Assembly (NCBI RefSeq): GCF_012489685.1
Contig: NC_080043.1
Coordinates: 52,288,289-52,352,288, forward strand
Origin: Lotus japonicus
Lineage: Eukaryota; Streptophyta; Magnoliopsida; Fabales; Fabaceae
Length of the DNA: 64,000 nucleotides
Direction of reading: 5' to 3'
In this document: one piece after another, positions 22,236-31,500 of the stretch
Numbering within the stretch: position 1 is the stretch's first letter
Layout of the letters: each line of letters opens with the position of its first letter
Notes under the pieces: generated by a model
The model's input: the letters and a program-made list of their open reading frames with translations, nothing else
Database searches by the model: none
What the model was told of the DNA's origin: nothing
Program-made: the position numbers and the translations under genes

Positions 22236-22281
22236 GCTTCTTCTGCAAGCTAGGTTGAGATTTCTGTTATGGTATCAGAGC
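22233..22281 (+). other. LTR tail and primer binding site
   Basis: 22233-22269 is the last 37 bp of the Copia LTR. TGGTATCAGAGC at 22270-22281 directly follows and is complementary to the 3' end of initiator methionine tRNA, the usual primer of plant Copia elements. Confidence 0.85.
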
Positions 22282-22314
22282 AAAATCATCTTAGAGCTTC
22301 CGCAATCTGCAACA

Positions 22315-25300
22315 ATGGTGAATCGCCAGAACCAGAATCAAAACGCTGTTCCTCATGTGGTGCTCGATCCTACTCAGAATCCAGCATCACCTTACTACAT
22401 ACATTCAAGCGATAATCCTGCAGCAACGATGGTGAATCCACCTCTGAATGGCAAGAATTACAACGCTTGGGCGAGATCGATGAAGCGTGCGCTGGTCGCG
22501 AAGAACAAGTTTCGATTCGTCAGCGGTGAAATTCCAGTACCAGCAGCAACCGATGCAAACTTTGAGGCTTGGGAACGCTGCAATAGCTTGATCCATTCAT
22601 GGATCCTTAATTCGGTAACGACTTCTATAGCAAACAGTATAGTTTTTCTTGAAAATGCTTCTGATGCTTGGAGAGACCTGCGAGATCGGTTTTCTCAAGG
22701 AGATCTAGTTAGAATTTCTGAATTGCATAATGAAATCAGTAATTTGAAACAAAATTCAAATTCTGTGAGTGAGTATTACACTGAGTTGAAGATACTTTTG
22801 GAGGAATTAGAGCATTATCGTCCAATTCCACAATGTAGATGCACTGTTCCTTGTAGATGTGATGCAATTGAAAGTGTGAAGCTGTTTAGAGAACAAGATA
22901 ATGCTATCAGATTTCTTTTAGGGCTGAATGATAGCTTTGGAGTGGTGAAATCACAGATTTTGATGAGTCATCCTTTACCATCACTAGCTAAGGTTGTTTC
23001 CCTAGCTACACAGCATGAGAGGCAAACTGAGACAGAGGAGAAAGGAGATTCATTGGCAATAGTGAATGCAGCAGAAGGAAAGAAACCACCATATGGAAAA
23101 GGTCAATTTGGTGGTTCTTCCTACAGAAACACAGGAAAATTTTGTACTCATTGTAAGAAGCCAGGACACACTGTTGAGATATGCTATAGGCTACATGGAT
23201 ATCCAACTACTTTTAATTCCAGAAATAGTACAAGTCATGTCAACAATACATCCAGAAATTCAGATTCTACTGATGATCCAGATGAGGATGATGTTTACTC
23301 ACAAAGAGGAGTTGAAGAACCTTTTACTGCAGATCAGTACAAAAGAATCCTAGACATGATTCAGCATGTCACTACAACTTCAAAGAAAGGATCAGAAAAT
23401 GGTGGTGCTACTGTGAATGGTAGTGCTTCTGTAAATCATGTGGTGAAGGCTATTACTTGCGAAGGAAATGCTGCAGGACATGGTAATCCTATTGCTCTAT
23501 CTTGTTTTCAACATTATGATAGTAGAGATTGGATTATAGACTCAGGTGCAAGTGACCATATATGTTTTGATAAAATGTCTTTTAACACAATCACTGAAGT
23601 GAAACCAATTAGTGTTAAGCTGCCTAATGGTACTATCATCAAAACATGCTATGCTGGAACTGTTAGAATCACACAAACTATTCTCTTGACACATGTCCTT
23701 TTCGTTCCTGAATTCACATACAACTTAGTCTCAGTACATAAGCTAGCAAAGGAACATGGTGTTGATGTGATATTTGGTAAATTTCACTGTTTTGTTCAGG
23801 AAGTGCAAACCTAGAGGAGGATTGGTTTGGGTAGTTTGCAGCCTGATGAACTCTATCACCTTGTAGTTAGTAGTTCTTCTAGTACCTGTTTTTCAATTCA
23901 GCATAGTTCTACTTCAGAAATAAATGACTTTGGTCATATTATCCCACCTGGTGCTTTATGGCACTTCAGGTTAGGACACTTATCTCATGATAGACTACTT
24001 GCTTTACACACTGTACAAAATTCCATTAGTGTTAGTAAGTCAATTGTGTGTGATGTTTGCCACTTGGCAAAACAAAAGAGAAAAATGTTCACTGTCAGTG
24101 TTAGTAAAGCACAAAAATGTTTTGACCTGGTTCATATGGATATTTGGGGTCCTCTTGCTCAAGCTTCTGTTCACAATCACAAGTATTTTCTTACTGTTCT
24201 GGATGATTATAGCCGATTTGTTTGGGTTGTATTACTCAATAACAAGGGTGAGGTTCAGCAGCAAGTGAAGAATTTCATCACATTAGTTAAAACTCAGTTT
24301 GGACAGACAGTAAAAGCTATAAGAAGTGACAATGGGCCAGAATTTCTTCTTCCTGCATTCTACTCTGCTCAGGGAATTGTTCATCAGAAATCTTGTGTGA
24401 GTACCCCTCAGCAGAATGGGAGGGTTGAGAGGAAGCATCAGCATATTCTCAATATAGCAAGAGCTTTATTGTTTCAGTCCAAACTACCCAAGAAGATGTG
24501 GTGTTACTCTGTGTTGCATGCTGTATTCCTTATGAATAGGATACCAAGTAAGCTCTTGAAGAACAAGTCACCATATGAGTTGTTATATAGAGAGGCAGTG
24601 GATCTGGAAATGATGAAGGTTTTTGGATCACTTTGTTTTGCTACTACTCTTACAAATAACAGATCCAAATTAGATCCAAGGGCTAGGAAATGCATTTTCT
24701 TGGGATACAAGCAAGGAATGAAAGGGTATGTCTTGATGGATCTTATAACACAAGAAATTTTTATCTCAAGAGATGTTATTTTTCATGAGCATGTGTTGCC
24801 TTACAAAGGTTCAAATTCACCTGCTTGGACTTGTCTTGATTTACAAACACAAGCAGAGTCTACAGCTGACAAACTGAATGTTGCCTCAGAAATTCAATCA
24901 GCAAAAGGAGATGCGAGTGTGTCAACTCCATGTGCTTCTATTGAAGATGGAGTGCAACATGAGATGCCTTCAGGTGCTTCCATTGAAGATGAAATCCCTA
25001 ACACTCAGACAGTAGATGAAATTCCTCAACCTGGTTCAATCACAGCTGAAGGCGAGGTTGAAGTTAGAAGATCCACAAGACCACTTAAAAGACCTGTCCA
25101 TTTGGCAAATTTTCAATTCAGTGCTTTACCTATTCGCAGCAGCACTGCTCACAGTATTGTTCATCATTATTCTGATGAGAGGCTGTCTACTGCACACAAA
25201 GCTTATGCTCTCAACATTGCTCAAGATCAGGAGCCTTCTACTTTTGCAGAAGCAAACAAAGATTTACACTGGAGAGAAGCCATGCAAGCAGAAATCAAAG

Positions 25301-26781
25301 CACTTGAGAAGAATGGTACTTGGAAATTGGTAGATTTACCAGAAGGAGTAAAACCAATAGGAAACAAATGGGTTTACAGGGTTAAAAGGAATGCCGATGG
25401 GACTCTTGCCAGGTATAAAGCAAGGTTAGTAGCAAAGGGTTACAATCAGGTGGAAGGCTTGGATTACTTTGACACTTTTTCACCAGTGGCAAAGCTAACT
25501 ACAGTAAGAGTAATTTTAGCCTTAGCAGCTTCTCAGAATTGGCATCTCCATCAGCTTGATGTAGACAATGCCTTCTTACATGGCAATTTAGATGAAGATG
25601 TGTATATGACTATACCAGCAGGGGTGCCTTCAGTAAAGCCAAATCAAGTTTGCAAATTATTAAAATCCCTATATGGACTTAAGCAGGCTAGTAGGAAGTG
25701 GTATGAAAAATTGTCAGCTCATCTAGAAACTCTTGGTTTTAAACAAACTGCATCAGATCATTCTCTTTTTGTTAAATTCCAAGGCTCTTCTTTCACAGGC
25801 TTGCTGGTATATGTAGATGATGTGATACTATTTGGTAACACTGTGACTGAATTCCAGTTAGTCAAAGATTCACTTCATCAAGCTTTTGGAATCAAGGATC
25901 TAGGAGTGTTGAAGTATTTCCTTGGTCTTGAAGTTGCACATTCTACTTCAGGAATTTCTCTTTGTCAGAGAAAATATTGTCTTGACTTACTTCAAGAAAC
26001 AGGAACTTTAGGAAGTAAGCCAGTTGCTACACCACTTGATCCTTCTATCAGATTGTCTCAAGAACAAGGAAAGCCATATGATGATCCAGCTGCTTACAGA
26101 CGACTAGTGGGAAGGCTTTTGTATCTCACTACTACTAGGCCTGATATTTCACATGCAACACAGCAGCTCAGTCAGTACATGAGTAATCCTATGGATGGAC
26201 ATTTCAAGGCTGCACAGAGGGTTCTCAGATACTTGAAAGCTTCACCTGGATTAGGATTGTTGTTTCCTAGAAATTCCACTATCAATATTCAAGGCTATTC
26301 AGATGCTGATTGGGCTGGTTGTCCAGATACTAGAAGGTCTATCTCAGGCTATTGTTTCTATATTGGAAGGTATTTGGTTTCTTGGAAAGCAAAGAAGCAA
26401 ACTACTGTGTCTCGATCTTCTAGTGAAGCAGAGTACAGGGCATTGGCTTATGCTACTTGTGAGCTACAATGGTTGTTATATCTCTTGCAGGATCTTAAAG
26501 TTACTTGCACTGCAACACCAGTTCTGTTCTGTGACAATCAAAGTGCACTTCACATTGCTGCCAATCCTGTTTTTCATGAGAGAACCAAGCATTTAGACAT
26601 TGATTGCCATGTGGTTCGAGAAAAACTGCAAGCTGGAATTCTCAAGTTGCTACCTATCCCTACAACACTACAAGTTGCAGATGTTTTTACTAAAGCACTT
26701 CAGCCCCGGGTCTTCCAAGGCTTTGCAACCAAACTGGCTATGATAGATATTTTTCGACCTCCAGCTTGTGGGAGGGTGTGA
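22315..26781 (+). CDS. Copia gag-pol polyprotein with one in-frame TAG
   Basis: The ATG at 22315 (MVNRQNQ) lies 33 bp after the primer site. The earlier ATG at 22192 is in duplicated gene sequence and is rejected. About 1488 codons in one frame. Order: gag with PYYIHSSDNP and YNAWARSM; CCHC knuckle CTHCKKPGHTVEIC (about residue 277); protease DSGASDH (409); integrase pre-domain WHFRLGHL, core VHMDIWGPL, RSDNGPEF, PQQNGRVERK; reverse transcriptase with YVDDV (1166); RNase H with SRSSSEAEYRAL and ADVFTKAL. A TAG at 23812-23814, between protease and integrase, is the only break; the frame continues at once. TGA at 26779 lies in the 3' LTR. The proteins would make and integrate the element's cDNA. 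With the TAG, pol is probably not made efficiently. Confidence 0.9.
26764..26776 (+). other. Polypurine tract
   Basis: GCTTGTGGGAGGG immediately before the 3' LTR start TGTGAAAT; short and purine-rich, as expected for the plus-strand primer. Confidence 0.6.
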
Positions 26782-27043
26782 AATATTAGAGTGTTCAAGG
26801 ATTGATACAAAACAGAAGCAAGAGTTCAGGGACTCCTTTGTAATAATTAGTAGTTAGTTAAGCCAGCTGTCAAAGTTTGTTAGGGTAGTTATAACTACAA
26901 TTAGTTAAGAGTTTACTATATATAAATAGTGTTAGCACAAACACTCTCTGTAATCAGAATATTCATTTTACAAGATTCAATACAGTTTCTTCTTCTTCTT
27001 CTTCATTGAGCTTCTTCTGCAAGCTAGGTTGAGATTTCTGTTA
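26777..27043 (+). repeat. Copia LTR, right copy
   Basis: 267 bp, TGTGAAATATTAGAG to TTTCTGTTA, followed by the TSD AAATT and the ATL gene. Confidence 0.88.
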
Positions 27044-27181
27044 AAATTGTCCAACTTGGAAATCTTCAAGGCAAATTGCACATTCATTACAACTTCGCAC
27101 TACATCATGTCTTCCAAAATTCACTAATGGAGGCAATTTCTTCAATGCTCTAAGCTTTTGCCCTCGTTTCTCATCAAAATC
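27044..27181 (-). pseudogene. ATL-type RING-H2 gene, middle segment
   Basis: Minus-strand codons between the TRIM and the Copia insertion. They read DFDEKRGQKLRALKKLP, then LVNFGRHDVVRSC, and NECAICLEDFQVGQF at the Copia junction. CAIC gives the first two RING zinc ligands; the ALKKLP segment occupies the place of the GLD/LP region that precedes the RING in ATL proteins. Joining at AAATT continues directly into the 3' segment in frame. A duplicate of this piece is at 21605-21742. Confidence 0.82.
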
Positions 27182-27524
27182 TATTAGAAATTGGGAGGCC
27201 TATACTCAACCACAAAAGCTAGTTCAAGAGTTGAGGTTTGCACTACCCTTATAAAGCTTATCTTGGCTCTATCTCTAGCCAATGTGGGACTTCTAACACA
27301 CCCCCTCACGTCCAGGATTGAACAGACTCGAACGTGGGATCAACAACGGGTGGCCCAAATATGGGTGGTCTCCACAACAAATGGATCTAGGATAGACTCT
27401 GATACCATATTAGAAATTGGGAGGCCTATACTCAACCACAAAAGCTAGCTCAAGAGTTGAGGTTTGCACTACCCTTATAAAGCTTATCTTGGCTCTATCT
27501 CTAGCCAATGTGGGACTTCTAACA
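27182..27524 (-). mobile_element. TRIM element in the ATL gene, TSD AAATC
   Basis: 343 bp: LTRs of 117 bp at 27182-27298 and 27408-27524, about 109 bp between them. Sense (minus) starts TGTTAGAAGTCCCAC. Primer site TGGTATCAGAG(T)C is the complement of 27395-27407, and a purine tract is the complement of ACACCCCCTCACG at about 27297. AAATC flanks both sides (27177-27181 and 27525-27529). No coding capacity, so moved by enzymes of other elements. Confidence 0.88.
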
Positions 27525-27847
27525 AAATCCCCTTCATGAAATGCATCCACCATTGTCCATGCCTGCAAATTGTTTAGGACAAGAGCATGAAAGACGGTGA
27601 CCCGCCCTGAGTCACCGTGGTAAGCTAGCTGAGTTCCTCCTTCAAGGTCATACAATTCGTTTGACCGCATTTCCATGAGCCAGTAGAACAAACCGTGGAG
27701 AATTTGGTAGAAGATGAAGAAGAACAGTGTGACTATGATGCAAATGATAATGAATGTTTGGAAATCGAAGGTGATGATGTACACGTACATATACATCAAA
27801 CCATCTATTTGCTTGCCTACAGGGAACAATTCTGTAAACTCGGTCAT
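27525..27847 (-). pseudogene. ATL-type RING-H2 gene, 5' segment with start and membrane helix
   Basis: Starts MTEFTELFPVGKQ at 27847. A strongly hydrophobic stretch at residues 31-57 (TFIIICIIVTLFFFIFYQIL and on) is one membrane span. Then come MEMRSNELYDLEGG and VTVFHALVL, ending HEGDF at the TRIM. N-terminal membrane helix plus C-terminal RING-H2 is the ATL architecture; the rejoined gene would have about 187 codons and no intron, as is usual for ATLs. Orientation and frame fit the segments at 27044-27181 and 21228-21340. As it stands the gene cannot make the RING domain. The paralogue-level name cannot be given. Confidence 0.82.
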
Positions 27848-27931
27848 GGTGTGTGTCTTGTATGATTTGGTGAATCAATTAATTAATTATGAATCCTGAG
27901 TGTGACAATTAATTGCATACTCTTATCGGGG

Positions 27932-27939
27932 TTTTTATA
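27932..27939 (-). promoter_or_regulatory. TATA box of the ATL gene
   Basis: TATAAAAA on the minus strand, about 85-92 bp upstream of the ATG at 27847: spacing suitable for a plant promoter. Confidence 0.55.
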
Positions 27940-28580
27940 CGTCTAAAATGGGTGCGAATAAACTGTAACATATCTAGAATATGTAGGTTGTGCATTCTAA
28001 TTATAGTTAGTTTTATACTTTATCCTTAACAATTCTCTATAACAGACGTCATGTATATCCCATGATCGTTGAATTAGGAAATCGAGGCTGGCAAGTTTAG
28101 TTAGAAACTGTTAAGTATATGTATGGGGCAAGACTCAAGATTATATGACTTGTAAAAATATAAATTTTAATATGCATAATTTATGTAACAACACTAATAT
28201 ATAGTGGTAATATTTTCTCACCTGCAGAAAATAAATAAAATTGTTTTGACTATAATAGATACTAACTATGCAGTGCAACCAACATATAAGTGTCAAGTGA
28301 TAAGAAACAAAGAAAAAATGACCTCTAACAAAGAAGAACAATAGTGTTTTATCTTTTCTAAAAAAACAAAAAACAAAAAAACAGCTGATCGCCTCATAGC
28401 AAGAAGTGTCAAACAACATGATAATTTAATATTTGTGGACGTTTTCTAGAATTAAAAATCAACGTATCAATATTGACTATTTTTTGATCAATCTTAAAAG
28501 TTTAAAAAGGTTGTGGTTGAAAAAGTTTCATTATGGCTGGTACTCTTGATTGTTCAACTTCAACAACACTTTTAACATTT
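27940..28580. other. AT-rich sequence upstream of the ATL gene
   Basis: Presumed promoter-side flank. I see no coding region or repeat; ORFs here are low-complexity (phenylalanine-rich) and unsupported. Confidence 0.4.
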
Positions 28581-28625
28581 ATATCTATATCTATATCTAT
28601 CTATCTATCTATCTATATATCTATA
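28581..28625 (+). repeat. Microsatellite (TATC/TATATC)n
   Basis: ATATCTATATCTATATC followed by five (TATC) units and ATATATCTATA. Confidence 0.85.
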
Positions 28626-29802
28626 ATAATTAATATATATAAAGGAGGATTTTCTGTTATCTTGAGGGCAACTTTGTCATTTAATAATTCATTGTACACA
28701 ACTCTCAAATTAAACATGGACATTTGTGTAAAAATGCTGCACATTTTTGTTAGATTGGATCAGGGCGGTTGATTGCATCTTACTCTTCATCTTCCATTCA
28801 TTTCTTCTATGCTTTAACATTTATTGCCTAAACTTACCGTTTCACATCCTTATGAATTCCTTTGCAATCTCTCATCTTCCTCTTCCGTCTGATTATTCCC
28901 TAAAGTCAGTTATCGTTTCACATCTTTCTCATTATAAAATCTAAAATTGAGAATCAAGGCTCCAGACTGAAATTGATAATCAGGGCTCCAGTATGTCTTC
29001 TTAACGATCCCTTTTTCGTTTTTCCTCGTGTTCTGCTTCATTCTCTACACAGCTACAGCATGAGAGAACAAAAAAACTACTCCGATTTGCTTACTAGTAG
29101 AGTGAAGGTAAGTGGGCGATAGAGCGACAATGTCCATTCCTGGAGATAGCCTCAAGTGACGCGTCGGTGAGATCTGCGGCGCAGGCATGGTTGTGGTTGT
29201 GAAGAAATTGGGAGCGGTTTACAATACTACATAAGACGAGGAAGGGAAAGAGCCAAAACCACATCGAAGTGGCGAGCCACTCTTCTTCTGCCTACGCTCC
29301 TTACATTTGCGATCCTGATATGCCATCTCGAAATTACCATCTTTGCCATTAATTGCATTTTTTTTGTTCTGGGTTTACGTATTTTCTTTTTAACTTTTTC
29401 GCTTGCTAAATTACTCATTTTTCCTTTGCATTTAATCATGCTTGCAGGCTCTCACTGTGTATGAGCATCAGATTTTATATACATGGTTAGTAGATTAGTT
29501 TCACCACAGCTGGAACTTTGTCTCTAACACATCAATTCTTTCAAGTGTGTGTGACCAGACAAAGTTAAAGTTTAGAAAAATTACAAGTTGAGAGGGTATA
29601 ACTGCATAAATGTTATGCAAGCATGAGTAGATTTATTGGTAATCATGTTTTCTTTGAAATCAATATCTTTTTCTTTGATAACTATTGGAGGAATAAATAT
29701 AACTCACCTTCCCTTATCAAGTTTTTGTACCTCATAATATGATTTTCTTGATGTTTATTCGACCCTCTTTTGATTCAGAACCACTTCAATCAATATTACA
29801 TA
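28626..29802. other. Unassigned sequence, possible Helitron-like start
   Basis: Opens TCTATAATAATTAATATATA and AAAGGAGGATTTTC at about 28619-28655, wording seen at the 5' ends of some plant Helitrons, but I found no convincing CTRR terminus with a hairpin. It contains a GC-richer patch (29120-29230) without a usable frame. The last five bases (ACATA, 29798-29802) should be the TSD of the sirevirus that starts at 29803. Confidence 0.3.
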
Positions 29803-30377
29803 TGTAATTCAGGTTCCCTGTAGTACGACTGTCATGCACAATGCTGGGACAATAGGTTCGACAATCGCTTAGCAGTAAAACAGTAACTTAAAACAGAAAC
29901 AACAAAACACAGGAATTGTTAACCTAGTTCAGTGAAAAACTTTCACCTACGTCTGGAGGGTTTGCACCCAAAGAAAGGAAATCCACTATCTCAAGATTCA
30001 GGAATTACAGACACTCATGAACACAACAGTTCATAATTCACTTCCTAATCTACCCAGTGTATTTCTACTTAGTATCTCAACCTAAGTATGAGAGCTCATC
30101 TCACTTTCTCTCAATTACTGCCACAGTGATTGGTGAACACAATCAACAATAAGAGTTTGAAGGCAATCAAACACACATAACCCTTCTTTGCTGTATAGAA
30201 TCAGTGAGCAAAGAGGATTCACAACTAACAAAGGACAAAGCACAATCACAAATCCTAAAACAATTGATCTCTCTCAATAGCTTCGGTGGTCTTCATTTTT
30301 TATGTCTTCATCCTTTTATAGACTTCAACAGCGGCAGCATGGGCTCTAGGGTTAGCATAGGCTGAAGTAACAGATTG
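29803..30377 (-). repeat. 3' LTR of the outer sirevirus, first part
   Basis: Begins TGTAATTCAGGTTCCC as does the 5' LTR at 63600. Interrupted at 30377 by the solo LTR. With 33961-34260 it gives an LTR of about 875 bp. Confidence 0.85.
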
Positions 30378-30687
30378 TGTAACGCCCCGATTTCTCGAGT
30401 GTCACATAGTAAACCAAACATCACCATTTTCGTAAAGAATTTTCGTCGTTCAATTATTAATCTTGAATTAATGACAAAGGTTCATTAATTGCGACTCTTG
30501 AAACTTTACGAAATAAATTTGCGGAATAAATAAGAAATACTCATAAATAAAGAAACTGTAACTCCAAAGTACATAAATTAAACCTTGGGCTGAAGCCCTA
30601 CATCAAAGTACATCAAAAGAAAACCCGAAAGTAAAAATGATAAATAATAGTTCGACACGAATTCCCAGCCCCACAGAAAGGAACACT

Positions 30688-31155
30688 CTAATCCTGATCC
30701 CGCTCCGGAACGTCAGCTCCCGCTCCACGCGCTCTCTTCTTAGACTGCTCCAGCTTTATCACGCTCTTCCGAGGTCCCACTCTAAAGCACTTTGGACGCC
30801 CAGGTACACGCTGCGCACAGACTCCCGACTTGGCCTCTGGTGGTGAAGACTCCACTGCCTCCTCCTCCTCGACCAACCGTGACTCCACTGTAGTGTCCTC
30901 CGAAGGATCCTCTTCCTCCTCGTCCATTGTAGTCTGATGAAACCTAGCGGGAGGATGTGGCAGCACAATAGTGCCATCCCTAAGGATCTGCCTCTCCACA
31001 ACCGTCCCAGATCTGTCCCTCCCTAAGAGCTCCGCATCGCCGACGTAGACTCTCCGGACTCCGGAACTTTCGGTCTCCCAAAGCCGGTCTTCCGCTGGCC
31101 TACTCAGAACGATCTTCCATCTCACGATAGTCTCCAATATCGTGGTGGTCACCAT
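30688..31155 (-). CDS. LTR-encoded small protein, subfamily B, intact frame
   Basis: 155 codons starting at the first ATG after the predicted acceptor. The three bases before it are TAG, which both ends the intron and stops the frame upstream. Sequence features: MVTTTILETIVRWKIVL; core LWETESSGVRRVYVGDAEL at about residues 28-46; GTVVERQIL; proline patch PHPPARF; acidic run EEEEDPSED and EEEEAVESSPPE; basic C-terminal patch with KKRARGAG. No zinc knuckle, protease or polymerase motif. The core matches the copy at 4447 (AWVTDTSGIRRTYVG) and the Tekay LTR protein (AWVIDVAGHRATYKG). The first 60 codons differ from the 4447 copy mostly by conservative changes. Function unknown; basic and acidic patches would suit a nuclear protein, which is only a guess. 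Confidence 0.5.
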   Translation of the reverse strand: MVTTTILETIVRWKIVLSRPAEDRLWETESSGVRRVYVGDAELLGRDRSGTVVERQILRDGTIVLPHPPARFHQTTMDEEEEDPSEDTTVESRLVEEEEAVESSPPEAKSGVCAQRVPGRPKCFRVGPRKSVIKLEQSKKRARGAGADVPERDQD

Positions 31156-31387
31156 CTACCCCCCCCAAATAAACACATAAACAAATAACAGGGTCAGATC
31201 ACATGTTCTCATAAAAACATTCACCTATTCATGTATTCTCATAAATTACAAGGTATAATAAGCATAATCTTTACGTTATATCACAGTCAGTCTCCTAAGT
31301 TCAGTTAGGCTAACGACCTCACCATTCACACAACCACCTCAACACCAATGACCATAATCACGGTCATCCGCAGATGAACAATTCTCT

Positions 31388-31500
31388 GAGGGGACACATC
31401 GTACAACCCTCATTCATGTGGGGGGATACACCGTCCGTCCACAGAATCACAAGGTGACCGCAGTCAACCAAATCACGTGGGGACACACCGTACAACCCAC
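31388..31500 (-). repeat. Hairpin units with varied stems in the LTR intron
   Basis: Three units around a common loop GACACA(T/C)CGTACAA or variant: GAGGG/CCCTC (31388-31411), TGTGG/CCACA (31417-31443), GTGGG/CCCAC (31477-31500). Stems differ yet pair fully. Confidence 0.6.

Larger units (their letters stand above)
21341..27043 (+). mobile_element. Copia element inserted in the ATL gene, TSD AAATT
   Basis: LTRs at 21341-21604 and 26777-27043 begin TGTGAAATATTAGAG and end TTTCTGTTA (TA rather than CA). AAATT lies before the first (21336-21340) and after the second (27044-27048). The internal region has a primer site, one long gag-pol frame and a purine tract. The layout is abnormal: between the first LTR and the primer site lie a further AAATT, a 631-bp duplicate of the gene's sequence (21605-22235), and only the last 37 bp of an LTR (22233-22269). 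Short LTRs and gag type suggest an Ale- or Ivana-like Copia lineage; not certain. Confidence 0.85.

Noticed and set aside
22045..22248. 67-aa minus ORF as a separate membrane protein
   Set aside because: It is the duplicated transmembrane part of the ATL gene with LTR sequence at its start.
27410..27847. 145-aa ORF taken as the whole gene
   Set aside because: Its last third is translated TRIM sequence; the true continuation lies beyond the TRIM.
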